From Euonymus europaeus (taxonomy: Eukaryota; Streptophyta; Magnoliopsida; Celastrales; Celastraceae), in assembly GCA_963580455.1 (NCBI GenBank), contig OY756964.1, positions 3,162,001 to 3,226,000 on the forward strand: a stretch of DNA of 64,000 nt, in the 5' to 3' direction. Position numbers and translations under genes: made by a program. Within the stretch, counting starts at the first letter, position 1. Every line of letters starts with the position of its first letter. The notes beneath the pieces are model-generated. The model did no database searches. It had not been told where the DNA came from and saw only the letters and a list, made by a program, of their open reading frames with translations. Shown piece after piece: positions 48,371-60,738 of this stretch.

Positions 48371-50052
48371 CCAACAACTCCTAAATCATGTGATGATGCA
48401 TTGGTGATGCTTATCTGACGAATGTGGCCACTCTTCAAACGGACGAATATCGTGGATTAGATAGAGACAGAAAAGTAAAACAAACCCTAATTAAACCATG
48501 TTTTCAACGAAACGAAATATCTAGCACTCCACGTAACAACGAGCTAGAAAACATGATGATCGATGCACTTTGGTGGGGACTCTCTAGAGGGAATCGCATT
48601 AAATCAACAGAAAGCAATTGTTGATGCAGCAGGACTTATGGTTGCCGATTCTCAAGCTCAAACACATCAAACGATTCCTTCATTGACTGCTCCTTTTGTT
48701 TCTACTTATCATCAGTCTTCTTCACACTTTTTTTTTGAAGAAATAGGAAATCTCATTAATTTAGATCAAATAGCAATACATCATGGATCAAATGAGGGGG
48801 AGAACCACCCCAAACCTCCAGACCAGACAAAGAATCAGCAACCCGAACAAAGACATGAGTTACCTGATCCGCAATCCTCCCTACGAAACTAAAACAATAG
48901 AAAACAAAGTCTTTTGAATCGCCAAGACTTTCCCTTTCATATATATATATATTAATTTTATGGCAACGCAGTGATAAATACAAATTTGATCAAATTTTTA
49001 GGTTATTAGAGCTCCTTCAAACATAATTTGGGTTCTAATTATTTGATATATTTATTGAAATAAAAACAACGCCATAATTAGTTACAACCCTAATTCTAGA
49101 ATTAGCTAGGGCTTTAATTTGATTTTACTTTTATGAATAGTTCGATTAATTGTAGGTAATGATTTATTTGCTTTCTAGAAATAGGGTTGTAATTCAAGAA
49201 GTTGCTTTCATTAAGAATTTAAACATTTAACCCAAGGAGTTTAAGATTAACTCAAAAATAAAATGATCAATTTCGTATGAAACCCTATACGTACACCCAT
49301 ACAGAAGAAACAATTTAGGTGGCTAGGTGGCAAGTGAAAACCAGACATTGACATGTGTAATGTGCCGGTCAATTAATGGATTCATTTGGATTGCTTGTCC
49401 ACGCATTTCTTGCCTGTGCGTATCACATATGTGTACAGTTGTTCACAATTTTGAGAAACCCTAGCTAGCTACATATATAATAAGAAGTGATTATTCAGAC
49501 CAGATAGTTCTCTGTCTTTCATTAGGAAAAGACAATTATACCCATCGATGCAGCTAGATCTTCTAGGAATCGTTGGCACTACTCAACATGCATGAAGGAT
49601 TGAGTTTGAAGGCTCCAATTCTCACTCAAACTTATGTTGAATATAATAAATTTTGAATGGAAAAAAAAACTAGACTATGCTTTGGAGAGGGGTTGGGTTG
49701 GGAAAAGTGAACTCTTGCTTGGTATCCTACAATATATACCCTAAACTCTAAAATCCTAAATCATAAACCCTAAATCTTAAAATCTAAACTATTACCACTA
49801 AGATTGGATTCCTAAACTCTATTATATGTCATCTTAAAAAGCAAAAAACTAACGAATTGACACGATTTTTGAAAGGAATTAGAGCTAAAAATATGAAACC
49901 GGGATTGAAGCCCCTCCCAATTCTGAAATAATTACATGATGCACAACAGAACCATTAATTTAAAAACTAGAATCCGAAAATTATCATAATTAATTAAAGA
50001 GAGAGCCTTGAAATGACATACCTAATTAATTAGGGTTGCACAGAAACGGAGG

Positions 50053-50092
<40 letters not shown>

Positions 50093-50097
50093 CTGAA
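48371..50097. other. Intergenic stretch before the second MIR171 gene
   Basis: Frames at 48424-48624 and 48563-48892 (+) overlap in different phases and are unrecognised. 49736-49800 has degenerate telomere-like units (AAACCCTAAAT). 49307-49405 shares about 100 bp with 52499-52590. Part of this stretch may lie within the MIR171 primary transcript. Confidence 0.4.
50056..50089. repeat. (AG)n microsatellite, 17 units
   Basis: An uninterrupted AG run next to the MIR171 hairpin. It is likely to vary in length between individuals. A (TA)n run of about 20 bp lies at 50409-50428. Confidence 0.95.
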
Positions 50098-50195
50098 AAA
50101 CGGAGATATTGGCGCGGCTCAATCAAAATTTACATGATCACTTCACTTCGATCTAACCATGTATTCCGATTGAGGCACGCCAATACCTTCATATC
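50098..50195 (-). ncRNA. MIR171: MIR171 precursor (miR171a type)
   Basis: On the minus strand the 3' arm carries TGATTGAGCCGCGCCAATAT (21-nt mature region 50105..50125), the miR171a sequence as I remember it. The 5' arm at about 50166..50187 (GGTATTGGCGTGCCTCAATC) pairs with it as star. The loop is about 40 nt. It differs from the 30386-30480 gene in the mature strand (GCGCC against GTGCC) and in loop and flanks, so it is a distinct family member. Targets are expected to be GRAS/HAM mRNAs. Confidence 0.93.
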
Positions 50196-52079
50196 CAATA
50201 CCTGTTCTTCACCACTCTCTCCACCTGCACCAGTCACACCAGTACCAGTAATATTGTTGCATACCCCATCTGCAATTAGCTTAATTCGTATACGAGGCTA
50301 GCTCTCAAATTTCAGAGAAAGAGAGAGGGGGGGTCACAAGTACAGTTTAAACTAGTCGATGATCAGCTCGATCTGTGTGTTTTCCATCTCTCACAAATCA
50401 CGATTGTGTATATATATATATATATATAAAGAAGCTCTTTTAATTTGGGTGAGCTAACTTTTCTTTGAGGGGACCTGCCTTAATATATAGAGGACCATTT
50501 GCTGCTACAAAGGAAACAATTAAAGCAGATAATTAACAAAGCCAACTGTGATAGAAACCGTCTTTGTGTTTATGTACGTAAGCCAATTTTGACTCATTAG
50601 ATATACTTGATCTATTACAACCGCCACCACCGCTCCTGGCCCGCTTCACGGTGTCGTGAGTCATGACACATGCCTACGCATGCAGTTGACCATATAAAAC
50701 TCTCTCTTCTTAACTTCACAGTTAGGGCGGTACTGATTTTGTGAAAATGATCTTGTATGGTGTTGGGTCAAATACCGAATGTCGACGTATATAATACGTT
50801 TTGGCCTAGATCCGCACGTATTTTATTTTAAAGAAATGATCCCATCTCTCCCGTTCGAAGCTATGATTTCTAGAAGGTGACATAATGACTACTCAAGTAC
50901 CAACTAAACTAGATGATGGGTTTACCAACCCATTCTAATTTCCCACCATATATTGGTATCCTAAGCTCGAAAGGAAGAGAGTAGTTGGTGAATTTCTAGA
51001 ATTAGTTGATGAGTAGGTGTCTGTTTTATTAAGCTAGGTCCGTGCAAGAAGATTGTCTCTCTTCACATGATTTTTGTGGCATCAAGTGATCAAAAATATC
51101 ATTTTTCCAAAATTTGTCGGATTTTTTTTTATATATCAAGTGCCCTAGAGAAGAGACAGTTCTTTGGGCTCAACTATATGACAATATGGTCTCGGCCCGT
51201 TGAGATATAGTATGGCCTGGTCTCAAAACACCATGAGCTTTTTCAAGTCCAGCTCAGACTTGACATATGTTGGATAAGGGCAAGCAGACCGAACATGGAA
51301 GTTGCTTTCTCGTTAGTTGGCAGGCCCAGCAGGCTTGAGAGTAGCCGAGGCCCAGAGGCCCACCTTGAACACGCCCTCTCAGACAGTCAGACTAGTCAAT
51401 AGTAGTCATATGTTGGATTTGGGCAAGCAGACCCGTTCAGTTGCTTTCTCTTTAGTCGGCAGGCCCAGCAGGCTTGAGTAGTAGCCCAGGCCCAGGGGCC
51501 CACCTTGAACACACCCTACCATTCATCCGAGTCTCCGCACTAGTGCACCACGAGCAAGTTTCAGAGTCTGGTTCTAAAGACGAATGTATGTACAGACTGG
51601 ACTCTCCTGGTTTCATAGTGATACAGAGTCTACAGACTGATACTTGAAACGTTGCGCATTGGGTACGATCTCTGGAATGTGGTGGTTGATTGTCCGAGAA
51701 ATCTACGTGAGTTAATAAAATAAATTTGAACTTTAGATTATTGGCCTAGAATATTACAACATTCGGTGACGAAAATAGAATATAGTCAATCTTTGGTGAT
51801 GGAATCCGGCCAACTTGTTTAAAAACTTCACAACGCCAAAGGAATATACTCACGAGTGACTGACTAATCGTGGCCGTCTATCCATGGTACATCTTTTGTG
51901 GCAAAGCAGCCTATAAAGAGTGACCAGGTTCAACGAACATATGAACTCCTCTTTTTATCTTTTATATTGTTATTTAACTTCCATTCATGGCCAAGAATCA
52001 AGACCAGAGAAGTAGAGAAACCAAAATGAGAGAATTTATTTTGTTGAGTGATTTATAGAGGAATTTTAAGATATATTTC
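50196..52079. other. MIR171 promoter side and spacer
   Basis: The minus strand upstream of MIR171 has a TATA-rich run at 50409-50428. No protein gene was seen. 51264-51519 is a tandem repeat. Confidence 0.4.
51264..51519. repeat. Tandem repeat, two copies with 143-bp period
   Basis: CATATGTTGGAT...GGGCAAGCAGACC...GGCAGGCCCAGCAGGCTTGA...CCCACCTTGAACAC starts at 51264 and again at 51407, with small indels. GC-richer than the surroundings. Non-coding. Confidence 0.85.
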
Positions 52080-53370
52080 ATGGCTTTGGCAGCACAGGTT
52101 TCACTCTGGTTATCATTCTAGAGCCAGAGGTACATTGCATTATTTTATATTTTTTCAACAAAAAAAATTATAAATTCTCTTTGCTGTGTGTTTTTTCTTG
52201 TATTGAATTGTGTATTAATGACTGCATAAGATCTTAATCAGAAGATATATTTTTTCATTCATGTTTGCAGCTTCATGAATTGGTTTCTTCCACCACTGAT
52301 GCTCTTTCTGTGAAATTCATACAACTAGCTAGTCTTCAACTTTTTAAGCTGGCGATATTGGGAGATTCACTTGGGTTTTGATGTGGTGGAGCTGTCGAGC
52401 TGAGGATGTAGGCATTTGGCTTTGGATCTTATGTTTGTGCTAAGAAGACAGAGACTTCCCCTTTTAAACTTCAATTTTCAAATAGTAACATATATAGGTA
52501 CAGAAGAAACAATTTGGGTAGTAAGTGAAAATCCGGACATTGACATGTCTAATGTTCTGGTCAATGGATTCATGGATTGCTGGTCCAGATAGTTATTGAA
52601 GGTCGATGAATTGCTTTACATTGGCAGCACAGGTTTCATTCTGTTTATCATTCTAGAGCCAGAGGTACATTGCATCATTTTCTTTTTTTCAACAAAAGGT
52701 ATTTTAAATTCTCTTTACTACGTTTTTTTCTTCTTCTTGGAATGAATTGTGTATTAATTACTGCATAAGATTGTAATCAGATGATATTTTTCTCTTTCAT
52801 GTTTGCAGCAAGATGAATTGGCTTCTTCCCTACCATTGATGCTCTTTTATTACATCAACATTAGTAGATAGAATCAATGGATTAGATATGCCTGTGGCAC
52901 CCATTAAAGCGGCTTCTTTGTTTGTGGTGGCTGCTCTTGTTACTGTGTTCCTCAGGTATGTTTAAGTTGTGAAATTCATATAATCAGCCTGGATTTATAC
53001 ACAACTTAGCCTTCAATCTGGTCTTGAACTTTTTAAGCAGCGGGATGTTTGGAGATTCACTTGGTTTCTGATGCAGTGGAGCTGACTAGCTGAGGTGTAG
53101 GCATTTGGATTTGGATTACTGGAAGTGGAATCTAGTCATCTAGCTAGATGTCCCAGTTATCAGGAAATTCCTCCAAAACATGAACAGAGCCTCTCTCTTT
53201 TTCTTTTTTAAACGAGGAAATCCTGGGTCCAACATGCCACGCTATGACAGCAGAGGGATATATGCACTTGCACGGCCTAGAATCAAGAAACAGACAGCAG
53301 AGCAAAGAAAAAACTTGGATCTTATGTTTCTGCTGAGAAGACACAGATCGAGTTCCCCTTTCAAACTTCA
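52080..53370 (+). repeat. Two diverged direct copies of a leader-like segment
   Basis: Copy A (52086-52485) and copy B (52619-53370) share GGCAGCACAGGTTTCA, CATTCTAGAGCCAGAGGTACATTGCAT, TTTGCAG and the later GGAGATTCACTTGG and TTTGGATCTTATGTTT-type blocks. Both keep a donor (CCAGAG|GTACAT) and acceptor (TTTGCAG). Copy B has an extra segment with an ATG exon (52888-52955) that copy A lacks, and a later insertion near 53130-53310. Confidence 0.75.
52888..53071 (+). CDS. Possible 32-residue secreted or membrane peptide
   Basis: Exons 52888..52955 and 53041..53071 would encode MPVAPIKAASLFVVAALVTV followed by FLSGMFGDSLGF. Borders are CTCAG|GTATGT and AAGCAG|CGGG, both good. Upstream, a leader with its own intron (CCAGAG|GTACAT ... 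TTTGCAG) places this ATG first in the spliced transcript. The peptide is a basic start and one hydrophobic helix, like a signal peptide or single-pass microprotein. I recognise no family. The ORF is short enough to be chance, and the transcript may be non-coding. A truncated copy without the first exon lies at 52086-52485. Confidence 0.35.
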
Positions 53371-53521
53371 ATTTTCTCACATCATCGGCAAAAACAAATA
53401 TGCAGTGATGTACTTTTGTTCATTTATCTGAAAGTGAATGTTTTGAGATGCTATGATTGCTCATGAATTCCTACTGAAATGAAAATAAAAAAACTAATCT
53501 TTATTAAATCAAAGTAATCTC

Positions 53522-54256
53522 TCAGGCTTTCTTTTGCTTTTCCTTGACTGGATCTTGGGAACTTTGGAAGAGCAAGCGAAAAACAAAAGCAGCAGATATT
53601 GCTCCAATGAAGGGGCCAATCCAGTAAACATAGAAGAACTCCCAATTGTTATGCCAGTTATTGACATAAGCCCAGCCAAATGCGTTGGCAGGGTTAATGG
53701 ATGGACCTGTGTAACCAGAACCAGCTATAAACAATCCCACAGTAACCACAGCTACCAACCATACCTTCAAAAACAAGCTTTTAGGTCCGCTGAGCATCAC
53801 AACAAAAAGAGTTAGGTTGAACAAGAATGTCAGCGTTGCCTCTACCACAGCTCCAGTGTGCAAATCCACCTTCAATGAAGGCCCTTTGATCATGTGTTTG
53901 TACTGTGTTGGAATGAATTGCACAATTGCTTTGGCCCCGCCAACTGCACCGGCTGCCTGAGCAGGAAATCGGAAAGCCATGGACAGGAGAGACCAGTTTG
54001 GTTTAAGGCCTGCTGCATAGGATGACACTGTAGTGGTGGGATTGAAGCTTGCACCTCCCATTGCATTGCCAACCACGTTAAATGTCAACACAAAAACAGT
54101 GGCTACAATTGTTGTGATGAAGATCCTGGCGAGCAACAGGGCCTGAACACCCAGAAACGTCACCGCGATCGACGATAAAATGCCCCGAAATGGCAAGCTG
54201 AACACCCATAGGGAGGTCAAAACTGCATCTCCTATGGCTGCCTTAACTGCACCCAT
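53522..54256 (-). CDS. SIP1: Small basic intrinsic protein 1 (SIP1-type aquaporin)
   Basis: Single exon, 244 residues, about the family's usual length. Six hydrophobic segments and two half-helices are visible: the first NPA box is NPT (72-74, GGASFNPTTT), the second is NPA (188-190, GPSINPANAFGWAY), the SIP1 signature. The C-terminus is lysine-rich (VKEKQKKA), which fits the known ER location of SIPs. They conduct water and possibly small solutes across the ER membrane. No damage seen. The start is the first ATG of MGAVKAAIGD. Confidence 0.95.
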   Translation of the reverse strand: MGAVKAAIGDAVLTSLWVFSLPFRGILSSIAVTFLGVQALLLARIFITTIVATVFVLTFNVVGNAMGGASFNPTTTVSSYAAGLKPNWSLLSMAFRFPAQAAGAVGGAKAIVQFIPTQYKHMIKGPSLKVDLHTGAVVEATLTFLFNLTLFVVMLSGPKSLFLKVWLVAVVTVGLFIAGSGYTGPSINPANAFGWAYVNNWHNNWEFFYVYWIGPFIGAISAAFVFRLLFQSSQDPVKEKQKKA

Positions 54257-55149
54257 ATCGCCCTATCTTCTGGTCTCCCTAGTTGGCTCAAGTATGGTTG
54301 GTCTCTAATCACAACAAATTACAGCCTGCTCCCTGTTGATTGCAATATATAATATCTTAGTTGATGGTTCAAAGTGATTTGTCCTGATTCCTCCTTCATG
54401 TGCGGCTAGAATGCGATTTTTCTATATTTGTTGGGTTTTCTATACTTGTGGAGGAACGCAACTTGATGTTGAATTCAGAAAAGTTATTCTTGTAAATATA
54501 AAACACTTTGATTGGGACTTTGCTTCTAGTCCTAATGTGACAATTTATTAGTAAATAGACACTTAGACAGATGCCTCAGAAAACTCCATTATTGTCCACC
54601 AAATGGATGAGCTTTCTTCAAAAGAAGAAGGCTCTTTCTTTTGAAGTTCGAACGATTTATTTGGGCATGGTAGGCTCGGGACTTTGGGCCCATAAACCCA
54701 TATGATTGATAACTCAATGGCGCCAAAATATCGAAAACGGGGCGTTTTACTGTTTTAGAGGCATTACTCAAATGAATGCTTGAAAATAAATACTATAATG
54801 TATGGAGATGTGTGTTTGTGTTGTAGGATATGTGTTTTGGTGATCTGATTGAATATGTGACTTATTTTTTATAAAAAATGTGAAGCTCAATTTCGATTTT
54901 GGTGTAATTTTGTTGAAAAATATATGATATATGAGAGACACTTGAGATTTGGAGGTTTTGTTAATGGAGAAATAGGAAAATATATATAGATTTGTGTTTT
55001 ACCGATGTGACTGTATTAAAAAACGTGTTTTGATGATATACATGAATATGTGGCTTAACTTTTTGTGTAATAAATGTGAGACCCAATTAAATTTTTTGGA
55101 AAACTTGAAATTGGAGTACCACTATACTTGCTGGCTATGTTCTTGCCAA
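54257..55149. other. SIP1 promoter side and spacer
   Basis: No gene; frames at 54589-54771 and 54994-55218 are incidental. Confidence 0.4.
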
Positions 55150-55800
55150 CTTTCTGTGAATCCTAAGGCTCTGCTTGACAAATACAAAAGTAGTGGTTTT
55201 GGGGTATTTTTAAAGTAGCGATTTTGGCCGATTTCAAATATCCCGTTTTGGGGTGTTTTTGAAACATCTCGATTCCAATCAAATTAACATTATAGTAGTT
55301 TTGAAGGGTTTAAAAACTCCCCAAAATCAGTATTTCTAAAATGTAAACAAGTAAAGATTTTTAAAACCTTTAATTTACAGTCACCTAAAAAATCCCTCAT
55401 TTTCAGTCTCCCTTTGCTTGGCGAAATAGGAGGTAGCAGAAATGTGATGTTTTTAAAGTGGCGGTTCTTATCTGTTATATATGAGGGTAGCGGTTTTCGA
55501 TGTTTTTAGTAACGGTTTTTAAAACAGTCTATTGCAATACTTGAGAAAGTATTAAAACATTCATTTTGAAGATTTTTATATAAAAAAGACCTCAAATATC
55601 AAAATCGGTGAAAATATTTCAATTTGAGGTGTTTTACATACTACTGAAAATTATGTTAAACTGATTTTGGGAGATTTTAAAACCCTCAAAAACTAGTCAT
55701 TCAAAAAACAATCCAAATAAAAACTGATAAAATCAGTCATTTTAAAAGACGCTCATTTCATTTTTTAGCGTTTAAGGGTGTCCTATAGAGGCAAACGCGA
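55150..55800. mobile_element. Foldback MITE-like element
   Basis: The left half has GGCTCTGCTTGACAAATAC, AGTAGTGGTTTTGGGG, then GAAGGGTTTAAAAACTCCCC. The right half has complementary blocks (GGGAGATTTTAAAACCCTC at about 55670-55688, CCTATAGAGGC near 55785). The middle (55490-55570, AGTAACGGTTTTTAAAACAG) resembles 21470-21500 and 23590-23615 in the large inverted repeat. Non-coding. Confidence 0.5.
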
Positions 55801-55899
55801 TTTGCAATTTGAGAGGCACTCGTCCTCCTCTAAATGTTTATGACATGCTTGAAGAAAAGATCAATCTTTTCATTAACTTTCGTGGCCATCAAGCTGCGG

Positions 55900-57345
55900 T
55901 CTTGTTTCCCAGTCATCTAAATAATGTTCGAAAATACACACTTGCGGAAACGATTTTAAAAACAAGTGGGAACACATAGGGGTAATTGATAGGAAAAACA
56001 ACTTTCAAAAATTTCGTACTAATTATGATTAACATGCATAATCTATGATAGATGTGATTGTTTAAAGATTATGTACCTTGAGATCTCTTTGGATTGATCT
56101 CCAACAAAATATCGAATGATGGAGTCAGTTAGTTTGATAACATACTCAAACTTGCGAATCTTCCACTGTATGAACCAATTCCTAAACTTGAATTTCAAGA
56201 GTGTGGACTCCCAACATCAAGAACCTGAAAATCAGAATCAAAACTATAGAGAAAATTAGAGAGTCGAGTCTAACTGATGTCTCAACGTTAGGGAAACAAA
56301 ACACACTAATGTGTGTTTATATAGAGATTGGCCAACCTAGGGTTTCCTAACCCTAGTTGGCCAACCCTCTCTCCTCTCTAATGTGGGATCTCCAACCTTA
56401 GTTAGATTTCCCGATTCACTTCGGTTTGAGCTTTCATGGGCTACGGTGGGGACCAACAAGGAAAATAAAACATGAGTTTCCTACGAATTTAATTATCAAC
56501 CCAAACTCAAGAGCATAATTAAAATTCATAAATTATAATATATTTCACTAAAATATTATAATTGAAATCCCCATTTTATTTCAAATTAAATCTGAGGGTT
56601 TCGTTATAATTGTTCATTAAAATTCTCACGTTAAGTTGCAGATATCCGTCAATTAAATATACCATTGATAAATAATATTAAATTGACATCTTTAAAGATT
56701 TCTCGAGTTTACCGCTTAACTTATTTGAATGTGTCGGATTAATTAAAATCCTATAAGCATTCTCGAGAGTGTGTCATTAATCCATAATTGGACGTGAATT
56801 TTATTAACAGATTATTTCTCATCATACATTTAATGTGGTAACCCAATTCACTCGGTGTATGTCGGCTTGTACAAAAAGATCTCACCCTTTGATAAATCAA
56901 GGTCTCAGATTAAATGCACAAGTACCAATAATCTTTAATAAATTAAAATTATGAACAATGTCAGTGTGAGTGTACAGTCTTCCATATAGTCAGACTGAGA
57001 AAATTGACTCATACGTAGTTTTGATTAATACACTCCAAGTGCACTAGTATAATAAATTCAAGCTTTACAACTTTCCGTAACCAAGATAGACATACTGAAA
57101 TACTATATTATAGCTCTGCCGATGGTTTGTCTTATTCCGTCTAAGTTGTGATCGTTTACTTATATTAAATAAGGACTTATGAATTGATCTTCCGTGTGTA
57201 AGTTAAACTCTAGACTTCAGTTCATAGACCAAGAATAAAAAACGTTTATGTCAATATGTCATTTTTCATATTAAATATTAAATATATTTTATTCAAATAA
57301 ACAAACTGAGTTTGAATATTATATAAAAAATGGTTTTTAACATAC
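55900..57345 (-). mobile_element. LTR-like retrotransposon remnant
   Basis: Read on the minus strand from TGTTAAAAACCATTTT at about 57345, the sequence has LTR style: AT-rich, a leader-like CTCTATATAAACACACAT block near 56310 that would serve as promoter, and a downstream part ending near CCGCAAGTGTGT at about 55935. No gag or pol frames and no clear target duplication were found. A solo LTR or truncated element is the best guess. Confidence 0.35.
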
Positions 57346-58221
57346 TATTCCTATAAAAAACTTCATCAGGTATCGTTTTTTCCTTATTTCGGATACTATA
57401 AATGTCTTTGTTTTTGTGCAATCTGGTATTTTCTGTTACTTTATGATTTATTTGTCTGGTTTGATTTTCTTATACAATGATTGTAAAACGAAAGTCAATG
57501 TAGAGAGAGAGAGAGACATACCAATCGTGAAGGACATGGAAGTTTCAACTTAGGAGTATCTCTATGTTGTAATATCAGAAGGAAAATCTAATTTGTATGG
57601 TCTTCAAGATGTATACCAAAACTATGATGTTGTCAAAGGCTCTACAAATTATGGGGGAAGTCTTGAAATTTTATGTTCTTGCTGCAACTTTATGGTGGAA
57701 ATAACGTGAATAGCATAAAACGAGGAGGTCTTAAATATTTTGTCGTTATTGGTTTTTAACCAGTCTTCAGGTCTGATGATATTGAGAGACGTGTTTTTTT
57801 TATTTTTGTTTTTCCTTTGACATTTTAATTTTACCGATGCAAAATTTCCGTTGGACCATTTCTGCTAAATATATACGGAGTCTTATTTAGGATTGCTTCA
57901 CAAAACATGGAGTCTAATAAATCAAATTATTTCACATTGAATATGGAAAGATAGTCATCTGGCCTAGACCTGTCGTGAATGTGGGATTGTTGAGCATCTG
58001 AGTAATTAGGATTGTGCAATTATGTCTTGTCCCTGGCATGTAAAACAAGGTTTGTTTGTTTAAATAGAATAAAATAGATTAAGTTCCAATAAAATTTACT
58101 ACTTTTTACTTAAATTAACAATTTTTTTACTTGGATTCGTAACATCTATTTCTACAAACTGATCTGGGGGAGTGAATGGCCTGTTGCACATTGTCTGATA
58201 TGAAAATACAGAAGATTGTTG
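57346..58221. other. Spacer before the F-box pseudogene
   Basis: No gene or clear repeat was seen. Confidence 0.4.
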
Positions 58222-59640
58222 GAGGACAAAAGGTGATTGAGACTGAAGATAGAATCAGCCAACTGCCAGATATTCTTTAATTCTTTCCTTCCGACCAAAA
58301 AATCAGTCGCGACATGCATATTGTCAACTAGGTGGCATGACGTATGGATATCAATTTAGCAATGGCTTCACGCGTTTTGTCGAAAAGGTGCTTCTTCTTC
58401 ATTCATCAAATATTAAAACGTTCCGACTCAAACATTGTGGTGGCGTTGATGGTTACCGTCTAAGTTCTCGAATACATGCGGCTGTTAGACGTCATGTAAA
58501 TGTTCTTGAGCTTCATCTATCACTTCATATGGTAATGGAAGCAGTGTTCATGTTACTCCGTTGCCTTTGTACCAGCAAAACATTTAACGGTATTAAACGT
58601 GGAACATGGTCGCTGTCAGTTACAATTTCCTTCAACCACTAGTTTTTTTAGCCTCAAGACTTTTACATCTTTGTAATGTTACATTTGTGAATGATTTATC
58701 CATCCATAGATTATCGAAGATTTGAAGTTATCTAGATGTGGATGGAGGAATGTGGAAAGAGCTATCATCTCTACACCAACTTTGAGGAGCTTGACTATAT
58801 ATGCTTTCTTGGACAGTGGACGTGAGGGTGAATGCCAAATCAATGTTAATGCGGAAGTTGTAAAAGTAATCTGAGAATTGATTTGGTCCTAGATAACTTG
58901 TCTTCATCAGTTGAGACACATATAGAATTGGAAAGCATTTGGAGTCATCGTCCCAAAGTTACAAGCTATGCAGAGATTTTTTTTCAGGGTAATCTGTTTT
59001 GCTAAAACCTTGAAGATTTGTGAGGCAACCCCAGAGGTCTTGTCCCCCTTTATATTTTTCTACTTTTAATCAAAAAATTTGACATGTGGTGCATATATTT
59101 TCTCTTTCGCATTTCATATGCTGGGATTTCATTTGCTTCCTTGTAAATAATTACACTCCTGTTGGGGTGTTGAAAAGGCATTTTGTTTCTCTCTTCTAGG
59201 GTATGCATCGCAGTTTTAAAGAAAATCTTGATCTTCACCCTACGTTTGTTAACTTGACTTCTTTGGAGGGGAAGGCAAGGGTGATGAGGGATACAAGCCG
59301 GGTACTCATGGGCATTTTAAGAAACTGGCCAATTCTTGAAGATGTTTTGATTGAGGAGGTAAATCTGCAATCTGTAAAGGCTTGGGTTTTGGTTTTGGTT
59401 TTTGAATGTAGTCATTGCAGGTTTAATTAATATATTGTTGCCTTTATAGGTATGTGCTGGAAAATTGTGAGAAATACTTTGCCTGAGTTTTTAATTCTTG
59501 CCTCAAATCATGTTGCCTTCAGTATTTTGATGGACGTCTAGCAGAAATGAGTTTTGTAACAATGTTGTTGAGGAATGCTACTGCGTTGGAGAGGATAAAG
59601 ATACAATGTTTTCAATATTTAACAGGAGAGATTGGTATGC
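58222..59640 (+). pseudogene. F-box/FBD/LRR-repeat protein pseudogene
   Basis: Order of remnants: F-box start EDRISQLPD at about 58249, immediately followed by a stop and frame changes; LSTRWH-like remains; FVEKVLLLHSSNIKTFRLKHCGG (58370-58445); LELHLSLHM; LKLSRCGWRN and AIISTPTLRSLTIYAF (58725-58810); ILRNWPILEDVLIEE (59310-59360); and an FBD-like VFDGRLAEMSFVTMLLRNATALERIKI (59521-59600). Several stops and shifts separate these. Intact relatives are substrate adaptors of SCF ubiquitin ligases; this one is broken. Confidence 0.8.
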
Positions 59641-60738
59641 CAAAAGATGTTACCAAACATCATAACACTCGAGACGCCTTTTAAATGATAATATCTCGAT
59701 AGACAATACTCTCAACGCGGACATACCTCGAACGGACAATACTCTCAAAGTTAAAATCAAATTCAAACTCACACTCAACCTTGATGAAGTTCAATTAATG
59801 AACCGACTCGTACACTACACTGGTACTTTGCTCAACATTTGTTTGCATCCCAACTCCATATACTATTCACTTATTCTATAGTAGTCCAGCAATCTATCCA
59901 GTGTCACCAGGATAAATGCAGTCAAGTTGCATATCAAATTATATCCATTAGAAGTTACATGGGTCGGTCATGCAAGTAAAACAAGACTCGACTCATGGAC
60001 TCCTATGCTAAGTGAGGTATGTCACATTGTCACCCACATGCCTATTGTATTCTCTCTGTGTACTTAGTCACTCTGTATTCAATACTTCTAAAAAAATAAT
60101 TTTGGACAGCTGAAATTTCCCTCCGACCAAACATGGAAAGAAAAGGTGGTCCTCCTATATTCAATGCTTGAGATGACGAAGTGCCGAAATTATTGAAAAT
60201 TGTAATTGGTGACTGCAGAAGAACCTCCATAATAATTATTAACCATGAAAATCAGCAAGCAGAAGAGGCTAGATTTGTCATTTAAGATTCATTTTGGTGT
60301 TTTATAGCTTTGAATTTAGTGCATTATTGGGGAGACTGAGCCCACATAAATGATAAATTTACTTCACCGGAATCAATGTAGGCGGTGTGAATTAAAGGAC
60401 TGTTCAGTACTGCAACGATTAATTTCAAACCAGTACAGCTCACACACCCTGTTTCTGCTTAGAAAAAGAGCCATAAATCCCGCCATCAATAAACCCATCT
60501 AACAGAAATCCTAGATTTCCCTCACCGACATTGCTTAACTAGGAAGATAATACAACCCTCAAAGCAGCCACCCGAGATAAAGAAAAACGAAAGTGAAAAA
60601 GAGAAAAAGAGAAAGTAGAGACAGAGCAGCGCGGCAGACTAAAGACTCAGACTTGTTCTTCTGCTTGAAGTCTGTTTCTCATATTTCAGTCTCCATCCTC
60701 CTCCCTTTTTCAAATTCATCACTGAAGAGGCAGGAGAG
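59641..60738. other. Spacer and SKS promoter/leader
   Basis: No gene. The part from about 60560 is purine-rich then CT-rich, as in a plant 5' leader, ahead of the SKS start codon. Confidence 0.45.

Noticed and set aside
48424..48892. Two overlapping plus-strand frames
   Set aside because: Unrecognised, in different phases and without splice support.
49736..49800. Telomere-like CCCTAAA units
   Set aside because: Too degenerate and short to call an interstitial telomeric array.
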